Shown here piece after piece: positions 51,728 through 62,770 of a stretch of DNA of 64,000 bases (positions are counted from its first letter, which is position 1; every line of letters starts with the position of its first letter). The position numbers and the translations under genes were made by a program. This DNA is from Miltochrista miniata (taxonomy: Eukaryota; Arthropoda; Insecta; Lepidoptera; Erebidae), in NCBI GenBank assembly GCA_933228765.1, contig OW121760.1, forward strand, positions 34,366,585-34,430,584, read 5' to 3'. The notes under the pieces were generated by a model. It saw only the letters and a program-made list of their open reading frames with translations, was not told the origin of the DNA and did no database searches.

Positions 51728-54700
51728 ATGGAGTCGTTAATCGATTTACAAGATGACACCAGAAGTAAAATGATAAAAATAATAACAAACTTTAAAAAAT
51801 CGCCTAAAGATCGGTTGACGTCTTCATACATAGAAACAAGATTGGAAAATTTGGAGCATCAATGGGTATTGTTTAGGAATACCCATTCGCAAATTGTGAG
51901 CATGGGTAACCGGTCTGAACTGCACAACTCTAGCTATCATAAGTGTTGTGTTTATGATAACGTCGAAGATCTATACGTCGAGTTTAAGTCCGAACTAAAG
52001 GAACTCTTGATTAAGTTGAAAGCTCAATTAGAACCAGAGACTAGACCAGGTTGTAGTTTCCACGCAAACGTTCATACACGAGTCAAGTTGCCCGAAATTA
52101 AAATCCCAATCTTTTCTGGTAAGTATACCGAGTGGCAGCCGTTCAGAGACTTGTTTATAGGTCTCATTCATGATAATAGATCTCTGGACGATGCTCAAAA
52201 ATTCTATTACTTGAAAAGTCATGTTACAGGAGAAGCCGAGCAATTATTGCGTAACTTACAAACAACAGCTGATAGCTATAAAGTTGCTTGGTTAAAACTG
52301 AACAAAACCTATAATAATAAGCGGTTCTTAGCTAATGGAATTTTGAAACGATTACTTAATCAGAAAAGTTTGGTATCTGAATCAGCCCTTGAAATTAAAC
52401 AGTTGATAAACACTACATCAGATTGTTTAGATTCATTAAAAAATATAAATGTAGATGTGACAACCTGGGACATTTTAATAATTCATATTATCGGTTCTAA
52501 ATTAGACAAAGAGACGCGTAAAGCCTGGGAGTTCAACGTATCAGCAGATTCCACGGATAAGCTACCTAGTTTCGAACAGTTTTCTGAATTTCTTACTGGT
52601 CGGTTTCGAGGGTTAGAAAACTTAGACTTTAAAGAGAAATCTTTTGACAATAAGGAGAAAAGAGTTACAAAATCATTTCACGTAGTTAACGATAAAAATG
52701 TTAGTGACTCTTGTGCGTATTGTAAAGCAGATCACAAAATATCAGTGTGTAAAGCATTCTGCAAGGAACCTAATGAGGTTCGTCGTAATATCGCGATGGA
52801 GAAAAAGTTGTGCTATAATTGTTTGAATAGCAACCACTCTGCCAAGTACTGCAGGAACATAATCCGGTGTCGTGTGTGCAAACGCCGTCATCACTCGTTA
52901 TTACACCCTAGTGGTGTATCTGGGTCCATGGAGGAGGAAGGAAATACAGTCCAAACTGAAGCCTCGTCGAGTAAGATTGATCTGACGAAGGAGGATGTGG
53001 TAACAAATTGCCACAAATCAACCGCGCAAGCGGAGGGGTCTACTAGTCCCGTGGTAGCCTGCCTTTCGACAGGAAGTAATAATATGTATAAAACTGTCCT
53101 GTTAGCCACAGCAGTTGTGCAGGCACAGTCGAAAGACGGCACCTTTCGTACCATTAGGGCTCTTTTAGACCAAGGATCACAAGGATCGTTTATCAATGAA
53201 TCTGTGGTCCAACACTTAGGCCTTACAAAAGTTGCGGCAAAGAACACCCTAACGGGTGTAGGAGGTGACAGGGGAGTAACCTCAAGGTCCACCGTCACAT
53301 TTAAAATAAGGTCGAGATACAATCCCCAACTGGAGTTTCATATTAGTGCTTTCGTGCTAAAATCCGTCACTTCCGTTCTGCCTGTTACGAAAGTAACTAA
53401 AGTACAATGGGTTGACTTGGAATTAGGAGATTTGGCTGATCCGGAGTACAACAGCCCTAACAAAATAGGTATTTTGTTAGGTGCTGAAGTATACAGCCAA
53501 ATAATACACGAAGGCATTAAACGAAACTCATCTGGTTCTCTTTTGGCGCAGAAGTCTGCGTTCGGGTGGATTTTGTCTGGGACTTGTGAAGTAGATAAGT
53601 CGGTGAAAGCTGACTCGCCAATCACTGTAATGCATTCCTGTTTGTATGCAGAGGAGATGTTAACAAAACTTTGGGAATTAGAATCTGAACCATCTACTCG
53701 CAAAGGGATGCTCACAGATGATGAAACAAGGTGTGAAACTTTGTATGCCACCACCACAAAGCGAAATGAAAATAGTATGTATATAGTAGATTTACATTGT
53801 CGAGACGGTGATCCTAACGATAAATATTGTAATTCTAAGCCAGTAGCAATTGAGCGGATTCATGCATTGAAAGCTAAATTGAATCGGAATACAGACTTGA
53901 AGGTTAAATATGCTGCGGTTATAAATGAATATTTAACACTAGGCCACATGCAACAAATTACAGAAGCGGAGAAGCAAAATAAACAAGTGGTGTACTTGCC
54001 TCACCATGCGATATTCAAAAATGACAGGGACACCACTAAGGTAAGTGTTGTGTTCGATGCCTCTAGCAAAGGTAGCAATGAGAGATCATCAAATGATGAT
54101 TTTCTCATCGGACTTACCTTACAGCATCAGTTGAGACATTTGCTTCTACGTTGGAGACTCCATCCGATATGCATTATGTCAGACCTAGAAAAAATGTATC
54201 GCCAAGTGCTCATTAAAGCGGAACATGCAGATTTTCAGCGTATTTTGTGGAGAGATAATCAAAACTCTGCAATTAAAGAATATGAAATACTTACCGTCAC
54301 CTTTAGAACGGCATCAGCTCCGTATTTGTCCGGTAAATCCCTGCAACAAATAGCTCTGAACGAAGGTGAGGCTCATCCAATGGCTGCTGAAAGAGTACTG
54401 AATGATTTACATGTTGACGACCTAATGTGTGGCTGCCAGACAGTAGAAGAGGGAATTAAATACGATGAGGTAATAAAAACACTATGGTTTACCTGGAACC
54501 GAAGCAGTGACACGTTCCATTATTCTGTCCAGCTACCTCCTATACAGGAACCTATAACAAAAAGAAGCGTATTAACAGATGTCTCAAAGCTCGACCCTTT
54601 GGGATGGGTCGCTCCAGTTATAATATTAGCAAAGACAGAAATACAAAAGTTATGGATTCTTGGACTAGGATGGGATGAACAAATACCGAACAAAATGAAA

Positions 54701-55297
54701 AATGAATGGTATACTTACCGAGAGGAGTTGCAACTCTTCACAAAATTTCGATGGTTGAATGTAAAGCACGATGATAAGCAGGTCGATCTTCATAATTTTT
54801 GCTACGCATCGAAGATTGCTTATGCAGCGGTCATATATGCGCGTACCATTCATACAGACGATTGCATTCACATCACTTTACTTACGGCTAAGTCAAACGT
54901 AGCGCAGATAAAAACTGTATCAATTCGTCGTTTAGAATTGTGCGGCGCCGTACTTTTAACGAAACTGTTAGTTGAGGTGGCGGGGTTGATTGTCATTAAA
55001 GCAGATTTACACGCCTGGACTGACTCGGCAATCGTGCTGGCATGGTTGAACAGACACCCCAAAAGGTGGAAGACGTTTGTGGCAAATCGTGTATCCAAGA
55101 TTTTGTGTGCGAGTGAACCGCAACAGTGGCATCCTGTTCACTCCAAGGAGAAACTAGCTGATTGTGCCTCAAGCGGACTTCTTCCATCAGATTTTTTGGT
55201 ATCACAGTTGTGGTTGGTAGGTTCTGGTCCACTCACCAAATTGATTAGAGTGGTTGCATATTGTCGACGGATGCTAGAGGGGAGAAAACCTAAAGTG

Positions 55298-55331
<34 letters not shown>

Positions 55332-55408
55332 TACTTAAGGGTTTTGGAGTTAAGCCAGTCATTAGATGTATGCATAAAGCAGTGCCAAAATCTATACTTT
55401 GGTCATGA
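51728..55408 (+). CDS. gag-pol: BEL/Pao Gag-Pol, part to RNase H (damaged)
   Basis: The 1226-codon ORF contains a DUF1759-like Gag region (from about residue 119, PIFSGKYTEWQPF) and a zinc cluster near 330-395 (CAYCKADHKISVC, CYNCLNSNHSAKYC, CRVCKRRHHSLLH). The protease has RALLDQGSQGSFI near 478. Reverse transcriptase has VVFDASSKG near 772 and a VDD box (LHVDDLMCG) near 894. RNase H reads FCYASKIAYAA near 1023: the usual catalytic Asp of CDAS is Tyr, so RNase H should be dead. At 55300-55332 an A17 run and a TA repeat add KKKKKKYIYIYI, after which the frame stops at 55408 and integrase continues in another frame. ATG 51728 is the first long-frame start after the leader. Confidence 0.85.
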
Positions 55409-55410
55409 AA

Positions 55411-56021
55411 TTACATGTATGCACACCAAGGTTAATGTCAAGCAAACTGGTATTAGATCTCTCAATCCTTACCTGGATGTTTTTAACATATTGATGGTGG
55501 GCGGCAGATTGGAGTTGTCTAATCTCCACCCAAATCAAAAACATCCAGTGTTGATACCACTTCTAACCTTATCTGATCTACTCGTCGCTGAGGCTTATCG
55601 CTTGACGCTACCCGATGGTCCGCAGTTAATGCATAAGTATTTTAGCACCAAGTACTACATTATAGGTGTGAAAGGATTGGTTCAGGCATATGTGCGGAAG
55701 TGTATATGCTTACGATATAATACTTTCACTAAAGTAAAATTTAAGACGAATGTATATAGTCTGAAATGGTGGCATTTGATTCAACAAATAACGCATATCT
55801 TTTGGCGACGATGGTCAAACCAAACACTGGAACCCAAGGTGGATGATACAATTCTTGTTTATGGAGACAATTTTCCTCCATGCAGGTGGTTGCTTGGCGG
55901 AGTGGTTGAAAAACATCCTGGTCCAGACAACTTAACTCGCGTCGTCTCGTCACACTGCTGTTTTAGTACTGCTAATTTTAAGAGACCGACGTCTAAGTTA
56001 TGTGTTTTACCCATTAATTGA
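55411..56021 (+). pseudogene. BEL element 2 integrase remnant (core deleted)
   Basis: In a different frame from gag-pol (open from 55344). It has the zinc-finger part (HPVLIPLLTLSDLLVAEAY, CICLRYN) and then jumps to the C-terminal part (HIFWRRWSNQ, GDNFPPCRWLLGGVVEKHPG). The D,D,E catalytic core between them is missing, so no integrase can be made. Confidence 0.8.
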
Positions 56022-56195
56022 TAGTTTTAATTTTAAGTTATGCCCATGTGTGCATGCTATTGTTGTAAATATTGTGAGAATTGTTTAAGTTTCTTTATTT
56101 GGTTGTTTGTGTATTGTCATTGTTAATAGTTCACTGTAATCTTAAGTTATCCCTGAAAGGACAATAATATAGCAAATTGTCCTTGGTGGGCGGAA

Positions 56196-56450
56196 TGTTA
56201 GCGCCTAGCTTGCGTTAAACAAACATGTATACTATAATATAGCATATTTTATTAATATTAGTTTACCTATCGCAACTAGATGGCGATGTACCAAAAATAG
56301 AATCGCGGTATGGTTTCGTTGCACTTAAAATATTAATATTATAGTTTTTTGTTGTACAGATGAGGTCAAAATTTTATATGAAGTGATTACATTGTTTGAG
56401 TTGAACCATTGTATCATTTTCAAAACCTCCACGGACCCCTATTTCGTTCA
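56196..56450 (+). repeat. BEL element 2, 3' LTR
   Basis: 255-bp copy preceded by the purine-rich tract TGGTGGGCGGAA and followed by GTCAG. Confidence 0.9.
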
Positions 56451-56455
56451 GTCAG

Positions 56456-56769
56456 TAAGAGCCCGGCTTAGCACCCATGAGGCATTCCCAAAGAAGAAAA
56501 TAGTTGAAGCCTGTTATCAAATTAAATTATTAAACGAAAGCACGGTTTTAATACGCCAATCCTTGAGAGACAGACAGAAAACCATACTCCTCCGCGTATA
56601 TCTATTCCGTTTTAACTTTTGACGTTTGCATCCCTAAAAACTGCCAATCGCTCTGCCGCCGGTAGCTGAGTGCTCAAGTATTGCATTATTAGCGTAATAA
56701 GTTTCCTACGCCGCGCCGTAGTACAACACGGAGCGAACGATGCGTGTGTTCGTAGCTCCGTAGCACTTG
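56456..56769. other. No gene; host repeat and unknown sequence
   Basis: The first 40 bases complete the dispersed repeat interrupted by BEL element 2. The rest has no recognised feature. Confidence 0.4.
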
Positions 56770-56995
56770 TAGTGACAGTTACTGCTCGTTCGCTATAACT
56801 TTGCCGCTCGGCTCCATACTAAAGTCGAATTTTTAATTAGACGAAGTAAATTGACAGCAACTAATGTCACTTCTTCATACAATGTTGCGTATTTTCTATG
56901 ACGATGTGACATTAGCTACTGTCAATTTACTTCGTCTAATTAACAATTCGGGTATACGCCTCTACGCCAGCGGCAGAGTTAGAGCGAACGGGTAG
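56770..56995. mobile_element. MITE copy 2
   Basis: CGTTCGCTATAACTTTGCCGC and GCGGCAGAGTTAGAGCGAACG are inverted ends. The core with AATTAGACGAAGTAAATTGA and its complement is nearly identical to copy 1 at 39346-39552. Confidence 0.75.
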
Positions 56996-57114
56996 TACAT
57001 CGTTCGATTATAGCCCCACTTCCCTGTAGCAAGGTCTGATATGAACTCAACTAGTTGTGTACTTTTTGTTTGACAAAAAAAATTACCAAGCGTTATTACA
57101 GACAGTACTACATT

Positions 57115-57179
57115 ACAGATTTAGAATGGTTACAACGTTGTGATTACTTATCACAACGTTGTAACCATTCTAAATCTGT
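57115..57179. repeat. Perfect palindrome, 30-base arms
   Basis: 57115-57144 and 57150-57179 are exact complements around a 5-base spacer (TACTT). It lies downstream of the minus-strand gene and its stem-loops. Confidence 0.95.
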
Positions 57180-57266
57180 CGGCAAATGTTAATTGTATAT
57201 GATGTAAGAAGAAGTGTAGGGTGTGTATGACTTTACTGTTACATCGAAACGGCTTGACATATATGT

Positions 57267-57307
57267 GGCCCTTAAAAGGGCCTTTTGGTTTGGCTCTGAA
57301 AAGAACC
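57267..57307 (-). terminator. Double histone-type stem-loop of the 57.3-57.8 kb gene
   Basis: Minus strand: GGTTCTTTTCAGAGCC (57292-57307), then GGCCCTTTTAAGGGCC (57267-57282) followed by ACATA. Spacing and flanks match the split gene at 32286-32326. Confidence 0.78.
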
Positions 57308-57347
57308 TTTTGCTACAAAGGTGTAGTGTCGTGTCGATGCAAGTGAA

Positions 57348-57818
57348 CTAGTCAGCACTAGTCTCGACACTAGTGTCTAGGGGAACGGGGACCGTAGCAG
57401 TCGGCGCGTTGAGCTGCAAGTTGCCCACCATGGAGAGCTCTGTGAACGTCTTATTGTCGTCATGCTCGAAATTAATTGAGCCGGCGATTCCCTCTATGGT
57501 GAAGAAAGGTTCATCGTCCGAGTCTTCAGGCTCCTGTTTGTACGTGCGCTCGCGGAAAAACTTTCGGTCGCGCTCTGCTCTCGCGGCGATCGTCTCCTCG
57601 TCGGTGTCGCTGTCGTGCACCTCCACCAGCGGCACCGGCGCCTCCTGCAGCACCACGTCGTCCTCCTCTTCCACCTCCACCGCACACTTGTTGTGCGCCT
57701 GCTCGCCCCGGCCGTGCCCCTTCTCCTTAAACTCGGTGGGCTGCCTTGTCTCACCCCTCCTGAGCCAGCGACGCGCGAGGCGGGCCGATCGGGCTGAGAC
57801 GCAATTCGCAGGTGCCAT
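57348..57818 (-). CDS. Array protein, acidic SUMO-motif family, short form
   Basis: The 156-residue protein starts MAPANCVSARSARLARRWLRR. A run of Glu and Asp lies near 47-54, then DSDTDEET at 69-76, AARAERDRKFFRER, and YKQEPEDSDDE at 93-103. The Lys in YKQE is again in a SUMO-like setting, though Tyr replaces the hydrophobic residue. FFTIEGIAGSINFE matches the split gene, and the end SVETSAD is identical. ATG 57818 is chosen over an upstream in-frame ATG (57917) because the GCCATTTC context and leader match the other members; the upstream one would lie before the TATA box. No domain of known function is seen. Confidence 0.75.
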   Translation of the reverse strand: MAPANCVSARSARLARRWLRRGETRQPTEFKEKGHGRGEQAHNKCAVEVEEEDDVVLQEAPVPLVEVHDSDTDEETIAARAERDRKFFRERTYKQEPEDSDDEPFFTIEGIAGSINFEHDDNKTFTELSMVGNLQLNAPTATVPVPLDTSVETSAD

Positions 57819-57846
57819 TTCGAATTGAATAAAAAACGTGTTACTC

Positions 57847-57990
57847 GGGGTTTTATAGATTCGCGCGCTGTCGCAACGCGCAGGGAGCACGGCGAGTAGC
57901 TGCTTCGTTTTGGTCAAGTAAAACCGACGCTCTTCGTGCAGTCAATACTAACACTGTACGCTGTCAGAGCACAGAGGTCAACAAGGTGAC
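57847..57990 (-). promoter_or_regulatory. Array-type promoter with a 5' UTR deletion
   Basis: Minus strand: TATAAAACCCC at 57847-57857, GCGACAGCGCGCG, GAAGAGCGTCG and GACTGCACG. The region between TATA and ATG is only about 30 bases, versus about 80 in other members; the CACTCTGTTGTT part is missing. The start of transcription would fall at or past the ATG. Confidence 0.6.
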
Positions 57991-58705
57991 GCGTAGCCTT
58001 AAGGTAAATAAGGTATAGTTTCACACGAACGCCATGCGGGCAGTTAATGTTTATAAGACACTTTTGAAACATTAAAACTACACTGGTAACCTTTCATATT
58101 CTAATAGCGCACGTCACGCGGTTTCACCCGCGTAGTGTGAATGGGAACGGGACCCATAGGAATATGGGAATAAAATATAACCTATATCACCCGGGGATAG
58201 CGTAGCTGCCCAACTGTGAACAAATATTTCAAATCGCTAGGACGTTTGGGCATGGATATACTTAAAGTTGCACAGCAAGCGACGTTATGTATCGATCATT
58301 TATTTTAATAGGACTAAAGACGGCGGTGTGCATTTCTAGGGCTTCGTTTATATATTGTGTTAAAGTATTTATTTTTATAATTCAGTCTGTAGCAGATAGG
58401 TACTTTACCGTTCCGTAACTTAATATCCTTCTAATTGTCTGTATTGGAACACAATAAAGTCCATAATCAAACGTCATTTTGGCTATGAAATATAAGCCAT
58501 CTCTTTTTTACTATTACTTGAGAAACTAACTTGTAACCCAATACAACTAACAACAACTAAAGGTGTAAGTATCGTACAGCTGCCAAGGCCCATAGTTCAG
58601 AGATGAGAATCTGTTTAATAGAACTAGTGGGTTAAGAGGAACTAATACTACGTACTTTTATACTGAGTACAACTCGTGGATAATAAGAAACAGTTAAATA
58701 TCTGT
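57991..58705. repeat. Array spacer with a dispersed repeat
   Basis: 58100-58215 is an inverted copy of the 34350-34490 repeat. 58390-58450 is a partial module A and 58559-58640 module B. No gene; the 60-codon ORF at 58676 overlaps the stem-loop and looks accidental. Confidence 0.5.
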
Positions 58706-58721
58706 GGCCCTGAAATAAGCC
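58706..58721 (-). terminator. Decayed histone-type stem-loop of a micro-ORF unit
   Basis: Minus strand: GGCTTATTTCAGGGCC. Its micro-ORF is at 62771-62839, on the other side of BEL element 3. Confidence 0.5.
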
Positions 58722-58793
58722 GTTTATGTAACTTAGCACCAATGCTGACGTCACTACTACGTCGGCGTCAGCTTAAATTCAATACGCAATACT

Positions 58794-59088
58794 TGTCCGA
58801 TGTATTAAGTACATGTAATATATCACGCCACATGCTTTGTTTATTTTTAGAACAATAGTGGTTCAATGGATGGCGTTGTGCGTATTTGTTGTATCGCGAT
58901 GTAGACGATTGCTGAATCGCGATATTATTATTTTCGTCAGATAGCATATAAGCGGTGTTTTGTAATTGGTATCTTTTGTCCTATTAAACAGACTTGGGGT
59001 GTCCCTCCAAGTGGGAAATCTGTTTAGTTTTTGATTTATTATTATATGAACATACCCCTTGACCCCCTAGTTTCCCGGTGGTTAGCCA
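58794..59088 (+). repeat. BEL element 3, 5' LTR
   Basis: 295 bp with an internal hairpin around AACAGACTTGGGG and AAATCTGTTT. It nearly equals the 3' copy; the third base from the end (C versus G) and one internal base (TTGGTATC versus TTAGTATC) differ. Confidence 0.85.
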
Positions 59089-59926
59089 TGGTCCTTTGAG
59101 ACGGATATTGGCAGGTGTTGTCAAGTATTTTCAGGTGTTATCCATTGAAGAGTGAGTAACATCAACCTAGTATCCCTCGTTGACGCCAACGGGACCCGTG
59201 ACGGGAGATACTGAGGTAGGAACACACAACAGAGGAAACAGTACCTAGCAAGGCGGAGGACGAGTTCTGCTTTGCCTACAGACGACGAGCAGTCGTAAGG
59301 ATACAAACTGTGCATACATTTAGAAGGAAGTGAGTGATTGTGAAGAAAAAACCGTGAGTACTGTCATTCCTATCTATCACGCGAAAGTGCACCTTATTTC
59401 TATGGTGAAATATACTTTGAAAAAATAGTGAAGTTGTCTTGAGAAAGTGAACGGCCTTACTTGGAACATTTATTAATATTAAGAAAATCAGCAATTCTCA
59501 ACCTTATTGTGACGAGCTGGGACACTGAATATTTTATTGAACTTTTTACACTTTAATTATTTTCTTTAAAAATATTGTAGACTTAGAATAATTTTACTGT
59601 GTGCATGCTTAGACTTAGTTAGATTTAAGGCAAATACTGTTCCGACGGGGAACCTATGCCCGATTTTGTATCGAATATACAAGTTAAAAAGACTTAGAAA
59701 AAATCAGCCTTTGTTTACATTAACTTGTAAAATTTTCGCTAATTTACTTTGACTAAAATATTTTTGATTTAGATTTTTCTTTTGTTTACATGAACTTTGA
59801 CATTTTTGGACAAGTTCTGGACTTAAATTTTGCGTGAATACTTGGGCTTTTGAAGGAGTTTGCTTTTTATTTATAAGATTTTAATTGGTATTTTGTTTTG
59901 TATTTGTTTTTGTGTTATTCTTCATT
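59089..59926 (+). other. BEL element 3 leader
   Basis: Primer site and about 820 bases of AT-rich untranslated leader; no gene. Confidence 0.6.
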
Positions 59927-61918
59927 ATGTCTTCGGTAGCGTCTTTACTTCTATTACAGGCTGATCTATATAATAGATTATCCAGAACAAAAAATAATTA
60001 TATGAAATCACCCAAGGAGCGTCTCACGCAACAATATATTGAAACGCGGTTGGACAGTATCGAGGAATTGTGGTCTCAATTTAATTCCAATCACACAAAT
60101 TTAATTAAAGACTTCGGAACTAAAGTTGAACTCATATCTTCTTCATATTCCACTAAGGAATTATATTTTCAAGCTGAGGATTTGTTCTTAGACCTTAAGT
60201 GTGATTTAAAGACAGCTTTAGATAAAGTTAAAGAATGTAGCGTAGCCCAGATCTCTAATTCTAAATCGCAAAATAACTCTAATTCAAAAGAAATGTCCAT
60301 AAAATTGCCGCGTATAACCATTCCAACTTTTTCCGGTAAATACACCGAATGGCCTACATTTAGTGAACTATTTATTTCTGCTATTCACAATAACCTAACT
60401 GTAGACAAAGTACAAAAGCTTCACTATTTAAAGAGTTACTTGTCCGGTGAAGCAGAACAACTTCTGAGGCACATACCAATAACTGAATCCAATTATGACA
60501 GATGTTGGAGTCTACTAGAATCTTGATACAATAATAAAAAATATCTCTCGCATTGTATCCTCAGAAGATTACTAAGTCAGAGAAATGTTATAGGCGAATC
60601 AGCTAAGGGTTTAAAAGACTTAATCGATACCACTACGGATTGTTTAAACGCTTTAGTTAATTTGGGTATCGATGTAACATCATGGGACATATTAGTTATA
60701 CATATTCTTAGCTTAAAATTAGATGCGGAAACTAGAAAAGCCTGGGAACTAAAGGTCACTGGTAACCTTGATTGTGATAAACTGCCTACTTTTGAACAAT
60801 TCGAAGAATTTATGACAAGCAGATACAGGGCCTTTGAATTAATAGAAACTAAACCCGTTAAAAACCAAACTGTGGGTTATTGTAAAACCCAGTCCTTTCA
60901 TATCGCTACTGAATCATGTCCATATTGTAAGGACTCTCATAGGTTAGGAAATTGTAAGCAATTTGGTAGTAGTGACGTGTACACGCGGCGTAAATTTGTT
61001 CAAAACGCGAATTTATGTTTTAATTGTTTGGGTCACAATCACTCTGTCAAGGCATGCAAATGCACAACTACTTGCCGAGTCTGCAAACGTAAGCATCACT
61101 CTTTGTTACATCCTAAGGGTGAACAGGAGTCGTTTAAGGCAAACGCAGAACCCGGATCGTCGAGCGTCGACGATTCACTAAAAGCAAATACAGTCCATTT
61201 CGAAGATCAAGCAAATGTCGTCTCTTGTTTATCGAACGGGTCAGATAACACTCAGGTTCTGTTACCCACGGCTCTAGTTGGAGCTGTTTCGAAAACAGGA
61301 GGTCGGCATACTGTTCGAGCCTTGTTGGACCAGGGCTCACAAGCGTCATTTGTTACCGAGGATATTGTTCAACGTCTAGGCCTTAAGAAGCAACTTGCTA
61401 AAGGCATTATATCTGGTATAGGTGGCGGCAACAAATTAATTTCGAACTCTTTCGTTGAGATGAAAATACAGTCCCGGATGGATTCATCTGTAGAGTTTGC
61501 AGTAAAGGCTTACGTCCTTAAATCAGTTACAACTCTTTTACCTGTTAAAGCAACTGCATGGGTGAAGGAGTCACTCATAGATGACATTCAACTGGCGGAT
61601 CCCCGATATCATACTCCAGATAGAGTGGATATGTTATTGGGAGCTGAGATTTACTCTAGAATAATACAGAGTGGACTAAGGAAATCATCGGATAGTCTTG
61701 TTGTGGCACAGTGTACAGCATTGGGATGGATTTTATCAGGTACCCTAAATTCATCCCCTAACACCACAACAAATATTTCTGTAGGCTATGTTCGCCTCGA
61801 CGTTGAAACAATACCGAAAAAATTTAGGAAATTGAAAAAAAAAGGGAATCAAATCGAACTAATGGATACAAGTGGACGCCATAAATTCCTGAACCAGATG
61901 TCGGAGACATTGGTTTAG
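59927..61918 (+). pseudogene. gag: BEL element 3 Gag and protease, with one in-frame stop
   Basis: The frame opens at ATG 59927 (MSSVASLLLLQADLY), is stopped by TGA at 60524-60526, and continues in the same frame to 61918. Gag has PTFSGKYTEWPTFSELF near residue 130 and a zinc cluster (CPYCKDSHRLGNC, CFNCLGHNHSVKAC, CRVCKRKHHSLLH). The protease has RALLDQGSQASFV. After the DUF1758-type region the ORF ends abruptly in KKKGNQIELMDT; pol is missing. The next bases correspond to the integrase C-terminus (LRRWLLGRVI, about 61930-61970). It is related to element 2 but clearly a different family member. Confidence 0.8.
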
Positions 61919-62377
61919 TGAAAGGGTACAATTTGCCTCTTCGCAGGTGGTTACTTGGCAGAGTGATTTAAAAAATCGAAGTTGGGATGAGATCACACAT
62001 CCGATCACTCGCGTCGTTAAGCTTCGTGCCAGTGCGTCCACTGCTATCAAAAGGCACACGTCAAATTTGTGTAAGTATTTTATCCCTTGGTTATGTTATC
62101 TTTTCTATTTCGGAAGCCTATTTATTTTTACTTACTTTTTTCATTTCATTGGAGCAGCTTTGTTTTATGTTTATTTGTAAGTTTTAAATCATGATCAGTA
62201 CATTCATTTATTAGCAAAACATTATTGATTTTATGAACCCCGTTTTTATAATTATGTATTATTTCTTTGACTGAATTGTTTTATATCAACCTAAATGTAG
62301 TTAGGTTAAATAATGATGTTGCACAAATTAAATTTTCTAAAGGACATAGTGTCACAATATGTCCTTGGTGGGCGGTA
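61919..62377 (+). other. BEL element 3 integrase tail remnant and 3' untranslated region
   Basis: The integrase tail can be read for about 15 codons before a stop. AT-rich sequence and the tract TGGTGGGCGGTA lead to the 3' LTR. Confidence 0.55.
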
Positions 62378-62672
62378 TGTCCGATGTATTAAGTACATGT
62401 AATATATCACGCCACATGCTTTGTTTATTTTTAGAACAATAGTGGTTCAATGGATGGCGTTGTGCGTATTTGTTGTATCGCGATGTAGACGATTGCTGAA
62501 TCGCGATATTATTATTTTCGTCAGATAGCATATAAGCGGTGTTTTGTAATTAGTATCTTTTGTCCTATTAAACAGACTTGGGGTGTCCCTCCAAGTGGGA
62601 AATCTGTTTAGTTTTTGATTTATTATTATATGAACATACCCCTTGACCCCCTAGTTTCCCGGTGGTTAGGCA
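62378..62672 (+). repeat. BEL element 3, 3' LTR
   Basis: 295-bp copy, followed by the duplication ATACT and the resumed micro-ORF 3' flank (GAGATCGATTCTT). Confidence 0.85.
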
Positions 62673-62770
62673 ATACTGAGATCGATTCTTATTGATTTTT
62701 TTCTCGTGTTTGTGTTCTATGACTTGCTTCTACCTGCCTTTATTTGTCCTGTAGATCCGCTTCCGCTCGC

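Larger units (their letters stand above)
50835..56450 (+). mobile_element. BEL/Pao retrotransposon 2, complete ends, defective
   Basis: The LTRs (50835-51089 and 56196-56450, 255 bp each) start TGTTAGCG and end GTTCA, and look identical. The 5-bp duplication GTCAG is at 50830-50834 and 56451-56455. A primer site (TGGTCCTCCGATAG) follows the 5' LTR. Gag-pol is damaged (see 51728-55408 and 55411-56021). Confidence 0.9.
58794..62672 (+). mobile_element. BEL/Pao retrotransposon 3, internally deleted
   Basis: The LTRs are 58794-59088 and 62378-62672 (295 bp each, TGTCCGATG to GGTTAGCCA or GGTTAGGCA). ATACT duplicates at 58789-58793 and 62673-62677. The primer site TGGTCCTTTGAGACGG follows the 5' LTR. 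RT, RNase H and most of integrase are deleted. Confidence 0.88.

Noticed and set aside
57818..57917. Upstream start for the 57.3 kb gene
   Set aside because: The in-frame ATG at 57917 lies upstream of the TATA box and outside the leader shared with other members.
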